The translations under genes were made by a program, and so were the position numbers. The notes beneath the pieces are model-generated. The model was not told where the DNA came from and searched no databases. It saw nothing but the letters and a program-made list of their open reading frames with translations. 32,629 bases of DNA from Synechococcus sp. TMED19 (lineage in GTDB: Bacteria > Cyanobacteriota > Cyanobacteriia > PCC-6307 > Cyanobiaceae), in the NCBI GenBank assembly GCA_002168155.1, contig NHBY01000040.1, positions 10,847 to 43,475 of the forward strand. Reading direction: 5' to 3'. The number at the start of each line of letters is the position of its first letter. The first letter of the stretch is position 1. Shown piece after piece: positions 28,247 to 32,629 of the stretch.

Positions 28247-29623
28247 TTAGCTGCCCAGCAGCAGCAGATTCACAAAGGTCAGCCCGTTCCAGAGGCTATG
28301 CATCAGCACGGTGCTGAACAGTCGACCACTGCTCCAGCGCAGCCAGCCAAGACCAATCCCCAGAGCGAGAAGCGGTGGTGCTTCGCTGAGGCTGAGGTGG
28401 GCTAGGGCAAATACCAGCGCACTGACCAGGATTCCGGCACTGACGCCCCAGCGCCGACCCACCACCGGTAGTAGGACCCCCCGGAACAGCACTTCCTCAA
28501 ACAGGGGAGCCAGCACGGTGGCGGTGATTGCTAGAAGACCGATGGCCACGCCACTGCGGCCATTGAGAACCTCTTCCAGCAGAGGATTGCTGCCGCCGGC
28601 ATCGGGCCATAAGCGTTCCACCAGCCATCCGAGCAGGGCCACCAGGGGCAGGCTCATCAGCAGGCCGCGCAAGGCCTGTGGCCAGCATTTCCAGCTTGGG
28701 AGCCATTGCAGTAAGCGCCCCTCACCTTCAGGAAGATTGCGCAGTAGCAGCACAAGGACCGCAACAGCTGGTAAGGCAGCGACGCTGTAGAGAATCAGGA
28801 CCTCCAGAGCGGCACGAAGAGCCGGCGTCAGGGTGAGTCCATCAAGCAGGCTCCCAAGCATCGGCATGGCCAGCAGGGGTGTCACCAGCCCGCCGAGCAC
28901 GACAAAACCGCCGGCGATCAGCAGCACGGTTTCTGTGATGGTGAGATCGGGCCCCTGCAGTTCTGGAGCCGCCGGCTGCTGACCTCGCCAGCGGCGCCAC
29001 AGCTGCTGAAGCAACAGCACACCGCCAGCGAGCACTCCGAACAGTGGCAGCAGATTGACTAGGACCAGCCGCCAGCTAGCCCAGCGCAGCGTTGCCGGCG
29101 ATAAGCAGGCATCGGCAGGCTGCTGTAAGGCCTCACAGACGAGCAGCCGATAAAGGGGCCGATCGGGCAGGGGTGGCAGGGGTTGTTGCGCCGGATCCGG
29201 GGCCAGCAGGGTTTCGGCAAGAGGTCGCAGATCTTCCGGTCCGCTTTTGATCACGGTGTTGAGATGACGCCGTGACTGGTCCACAAGGCCAAGACTGTCT
29301 TCCAGCAAAGCCTGAGCCAGCAGGCTGTCGCTGCTCCCGGCTCGTGGGCTTTGCTGCAGGGTTTCCAGCAATTGCTGCTCAGGAGGCAGCGGGCCAGTGG
29401 GTAGAAGGTCTCTACCGCCATCCCGCTCTGCCAGCACCTCAAGCTCTAGCTGGCGCTGTTCGAGAACGTTGCCGACGGAGGGACGTTCGATGCTCTGGGC
29501 CAGTGAGAAGCCCCAGATCAGTAATGCCAAAGCCAGGCTTAGTAGGGCCAGCAGGCTCAGCAGCGGTGTTGTTCGCCTGGTTGAGTCCCTGCTCGGCACT
29601 GTTGCTCTCCGGTTGCAGGGCAT
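28247..29623 (-). CDS. CPBP-family intramembrane metalloprotease (CAAX protease/bacteriocin-processing type)
   Basis: FEEVLFRGVLLPVVGRRWG (EExxxR), FALAHLSLSE, VLMHSLWNGLTF; multi-TM; ATG at 29623 preferred over 29794. Confidence 0.88.
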   Translation of the reverse strand: MPCNRRATVPSRDSTRRTTPLLSLLALLSLALALLIWGFSLAQSIERPSVGNVLEQRQLELEVLAERDGGRDLLPTGPLPPEQQLLETLQQSPRAGSSDSLLAQALLEDSLGLVDQSRRHLNTVIKSGPEDLRPLAETLLAPDPAQQPLPPLPDRPLYRLLVCEALQQPADACLSPATLRWASWRLVLVNLLPLFGVLAGGVLLLQQLWRRWRGQQPAAPELQGPDLTITETVLLIAGGFVVLGGLVTPLLAMPMLGSLLDGLTLTPALRAALEVLILYSVAALPAVAVLVLLLRNLPEGEGRLLQWLPSWKCWPQALRGLLMSLPLVALLGWLVERLWPDAGGSNPLLEEVLNGRSGVAIGLLAITATVLAPLFEEVLFRGVLLPVVGRRWGVSAGILVSALVFALAHLSLSEAPPLLALGIGLGWLRWSSGRLFSTVLMHSLWNGLTFVNLLLLGS

Positions 29624-29683
29624 TGTCACTGCTGGCCGGAGCCGGGGTGCGTACGATGACGCCCCGAACCGTGAAGACTCCCC

Positions 29684-31012
29684 TTGGCCACGAGGATTTT
29701 GCTGGTGCGGCACGGTCTCAGCAGCTTCAATCAGGAAGGGCGCATTCAGGGCCGTGAAGATGCCTCCCAGCTCAGTGATGCCGGCGTGGAACAAGCCCAG
29801 CGCCTAGGGGATGCACTGAAAGATGTACCGCTTACTGCAGCCTTCTGCTCACCGTTGCAGCGAGCTCACAAGACCGCTGAACTGCTACTGGCTCGACAGG
29901 GAAGCGATGTAACCCTCACCAGCACCGAGCAGCTGCTGGAGATCGATCTTTCCTGCTGGAGCGGTCTTCTTCGTGGCGAGGTGGCCAGGCTTCACCCTGA
30001 TGAGGATCGTCTCTGGCGAACAGCCCCCGCCGAGCTTCAGTTGCAGCGCGCTGATGGCAGCAGTTACTACCCGGTGCAGGAACTGTTGGTGCAGGCCAAG
30101 GCCTTCTGGCAAGAACTGCAGCAGCGCTTTCCTCCTGAGGGGGATCACAGTGTTTTGGTGGTGGCACACAACGGAATCCTGCGTTGCCTTCTGCTGGCGG
30201 CTCTGGACTTGCCGGCAAGTCATTTCAACCGCTACCGCATCAACAACGCTTCCCTCTCGGTCTTGAACCTCAAGAGCGGCGGTCAGGTTCAGATTGAATC
30301 GCTCAACACCATCGCTCATCTGGGCGAGAGCCTCCCCTCGCGCAAGAGCGGTCCGCGGGTGTTGCTGGTGCGCCATGGAGAAACGAATTGGAATAAGGAG
30401 GGTCGTTTTCAGGGCCAGATCGATATCCCTCTCAATGACCGCGGCTGGGCACAGGCGGAAGCCGCCGGCAACTTCCTCAGTGACGTGGCCGTTGACCGTG
30501 CGTTCGCCAGCTCCCTCACCCGCCCCCACCAGACAGCCGAGGCGATCTTGAAGCAGCAGGCTGCTGATCTTCCGATCACCAGCTGTCCGGGTTTGGTGGA
30601 GATTGGTCATGGCGCCTGGGAAGGCTGCCTTGAACAGGAGATCCGTGATGGTTGGCCTGAACTTCTGGCGGCCTGGCAGACGGAGCCCCACACCGTTGAG
30701 ATGCCTGGAGAAGGCGGAGAGACGATCCAGCAGGTCTGGGACCGATCAGTGGTTGCTTGGCAGGAGATCATTCATTCCCTTAAAGACGGTGAGACTGCAC
30801 TGGTGGTGGCTCACGATGCGGTCAATAAAACGATCCTCTGCCACCTGCTTGGCCTCGGTCCACAGGACATTTGGGCGGTCAAGCAGGGCAATGGTGGTGT
30901 GAGTGTTATTGATTACGCCCCAGGAGGAGACGCTCAGCATGTGGTCGCCAGTCTCAACTTGACTGGCCACCTGGGAGGGGTGCTGGATCGCACGGCGGCT
31001 GGCGCCCTGTGA
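29684..31012 (+). CDS. tandem two-domain histidine phosphatase (phosphoglycerate mutase-like)
   Basis: Two repeats: LLVRHGLSSFNQEGRIQGRED...VVAHNGILRC and LLVRHGETNWNKEGRFQGQIDIPLN...VVAHDAVNKT; TTG start. Confidence 0.92.
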   Translation: MATRILLVRHGLSSFNQEGRIQGREDASQLSDAGVEQAQRLGDALKDVPLTAAFCSPLQRAHKTAELLLARQGSDVTLTSTEQLLEIDLSCWSGLLRGEVARLHPDEDRLWRTAPAELQLQRADGSSYYPVQELLVQAKAFWQELQQRFPPEGDHSVLVVAHNGILRCLLLAALDLPASHFNRYRINNASLSVLNLKSGGQVQIESLNTIAHLGESLPSRKSGPRVLLVRHGETNWNKEGRFQGQIDIPLNDRGWAQAEAAGNFLSDVAVDRAFASSLTRPHQTAEAILKQQAADLPITSCPGLVEIGHGAWEGCLEQEIRDGWPELLAAWQTEPHTVEMPGEGGETIQQVWDRSVVAWQEIIHSLKDGETALVVAHDAVNKTILCHLLGLGPQDIWAVKQGNGGVSVIDYAPGGDAQHVVASLNLTGHLGGVLDRTAAGAL

Positions 31013-32253
31013 AACGGCTGCTGAAGAACCTCCAATTGCTGCAGGGTCCAGGGGCAACCATTCAGCGTGGTGATGCGCTCTTTGACGGTGATCAGTTGAT
31101 CGCCTTTGGCTCTGAGGTCTCTGCCGCTGCTGATGCCGCAACTGTCTTGGATGTACCTCCCAGAACGTTGCTGGCTCCTTTGCTCGTTGATCCCCATAGT
31201 CATTTGGAGGATCCTGAAACCGGTTGCGCCGAGACTCTCAGCAGCCTGAGCCGTGAGGCGATTGCCGCTGGCTACGGCACCGTGGCTCTGTTGCCGAAGG
31301 CAGCCTCCTGGCGTGATCGTCCGGAACGTCTCAACCTGTTTCCCATTGAAGGGCTGGAGGTGCGGCTCTGGGGGGCGGTCACCCGTGCTGGTGATGGAAT
31401 TGAGCTGGCTCCCTTGGGTGATCAGCTCAATTGCGGTGCTATCGGCCTCAGTGATGGCGAGGCCATGCCGCCACTGCCGTTGCTAGAGCGATTGCTGCTG
31501 TTGGGGGAAGCCGATGCAGCCCCGCTGCTGATCGCGCCAAGGGATCCGGCTCTGACTCAGGCGGGTCTGGTACGAGAGGGGGTCGACACCCTGCGGCTGG
31601 GCTGGCCTCCCGATCCGGTGAATAGTGAGCTGTTGCCGCTTCACACCCTGCTGGCCCTCGCGCCGAGAGCCCCTCAGCTGCGTCTGATGAACCTCTCCAC
31701 TGCGGCGGGGCTCGCCTTGCTCGCTGCGGCTCCAGAGCCACCGCCAGCGAGCGTCAGCTGGTGGCATCTGCTGGTCGATCACAGCAGCCTTGATCCTTTT
31801 GCGGATGGATGGGTGGTGCTGCCCAGTCTCGGGAGCAGTGTTGATCGCGCTGCACTGCGCCAAGGGCTGCGTGATGGACATTTGCAGGCCATTGCGGTGC
31901 ACCACAGCCCTTTGGATCATGAGGAGCATCTACTGCCACTGGACCAGCGTCCTGCGGGGGTGGCGGGATATCAGGCGGTCCTGCCGGCCCTTTGGCATGA
32001 GCTCGTTGATGGTGACGGCTGGCGCCCTGAAGAGCTCTGGCAGGCTCTGAGCTGGGGGGGATCGACCTTCCTGGACCTCGAGCCGGAACGGTTGCAAACC
32101 GGTAGCCGCCGTTGGCTGCTGTTTGATCCCGACGCCATGCATCAGCCGCGTGAAGCCAGTCTTGCGGCTAACCGCCCACTTACACGAGTTCCCCTCAGGG
32201 GGCAGGTGCTGGCGACGGGGTTGCTGGAACCTCGATTGTGGGATCTGGACTGA
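31009..32253 (+). CDS. dihydroorotase-like (PyrC-family) protein, probably lacking several active-site residues
   Basis: PLLVDPHSHLEDPETGCAETLSSLSREAIAAGYGTVALLPKA; later positions degenerate (LIAPRDPAL, LMNLSTAAG, VHHSPLDH). Confidence 0.8.
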   Translation: MKRLLKNLQLLQGPGATIQRGDALFDGDQLIAFGSEVSAAADAATVLDVPPRTLLAPLLVDPHSHLEDPETGCAETLSSLSREAIAAGYGTVALLPKAASWRDRPERLNLFPIEGLEVRLWGAVTRAGDGIELAPLGDQLNCGAIGLSDGEAMPPLPLLERLLLLGEADAAPLLIAPRDPALTQAGLVREGVDTLRLGWPPDPVNSELLPLHTLLALAPRAPQLRLMNLSTAAGLALLAAAPEPPPASVSWWHLLVDHSSLDPFADGWVVLPSLGSSVDRAALRQGLRDGHLQAIAVHHSPLDHEEHLLPLDQRPAGVAGYQAVLPALWHELVDGDGWRPEELWQALSWGGSTFLDLEPERLQTGSRRWLLFDPDAMHQPREASLAANRPLTRVPLRGQVLATGLLEPRLWDLD

Positions 32254-32629
32254 CCAGTGAGCCCGCGCTGGCTAGAGGCCAGAAGCGGAACAGCGCACGG
32301 CCGATGATCTGGTTATCAGGTAAGAAGTGGGTGCCTGGCCAGAAACGGCCATCCCAGCTGTTGGCTCGGTTATCACCAAGCACCAGCACCGATTTGGGTG
32401 GAACCACAGCGCGTAAGGGCTGGCAGCCCTTGCCTTCTTCACTGGCGCAGAACCGGTTCACATAGGGCTCATCGACCGCCTTGCCGTTGATGCTCAGCCG
32501 GCCGTTGGGGTCCACCACGACCTTGTCGCCTGGAATGGCCACAACGCGTTTGATGAAGGCTTCACAGGAGGGTTCCTGGAGTCCTGGGAGACCACCGATG
32601 AAGGGAAGGTTGACCACAAAGCAGCGAAG
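32195..32629 (-). CDS. lepB: signal peptidase I (partial; runs past the right edge)
   Basis: FIKRVVAIPGDKVVV (catalytic Lys region), VPPKSVLVLGDNRANSWDGRFW; frame stays open to the window end. Confidence 0.93.
   Translation of the reverse strand, partial: LRCFVVNLPFIGGLPGLQEPSCEAFIKRVVAIPGDKVVVDPNGRLSINGKAVDEPYVNRFCASEEGKGCQPLRAVVPPKSVLVLGDNRANSWDGRFWPGTHFLPDNQIIGRALFRFWPLASAGSLVSPDPTIEVPATPSPAPAP

Noticed and set aside
29885-30691. 268-aa minus ORF opposite the histidine phosphatase gene
   Set aside because: Antisense shadow; plus strand has two conserved RHG domains.

Overview
Annotation was done by eye, with no searches run. The window looks like a dense, GC-rich chromosomal segment from a marine picocyanobacterium (Synechococcus/Prochlorococcus-like). 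Gene content supporting this: ferrochelatase with a C-terminal CAB/HLIP-like helix, cyAbrB, a Tic22-like protein, a Ycf52-like GNAT, a DUF4079 protein, a transaldolase with EF-hands, and a geranylgeranyl-reductase-family flavoprotein beside pyrH-frr. About 28 full-length protein genes are supported, plus a partial lepB at the right edge and the tail of a CDS at the left edge. I saw no rRNA, tRNA, CRISPR array, IS element, prophage or recognisable defence system, and nothing I can call a proven new system. The items most worth a second look are: (1) a ~1 kb stretch between the GNAT gene and cyAbrB (about 9.8-10.85 kb) whose minus strand carries several coding-like segments in shifting frames, consistent with a decayed locus; (2) an ORF at 16773-17180, upstream of and divergent from ilvB, that is open except for one in-frame TGA; (3) acetolactate synthase with a four-Cys zinc ribbon at its C-terminus; (4) transaldolase with two canonical EF-hand loops; (5) a dihydroorotase-like protein that has lost several metal/catalytic positions; (6) a single-TM protein directly upstream of ftsI, a positional FtsL candidate; (7) a lone tyrosine recombinase between housekeeping genes; (8) small ORFs missing from the supplied track (6384-6485 minus and 13374-13550 minus are the best).
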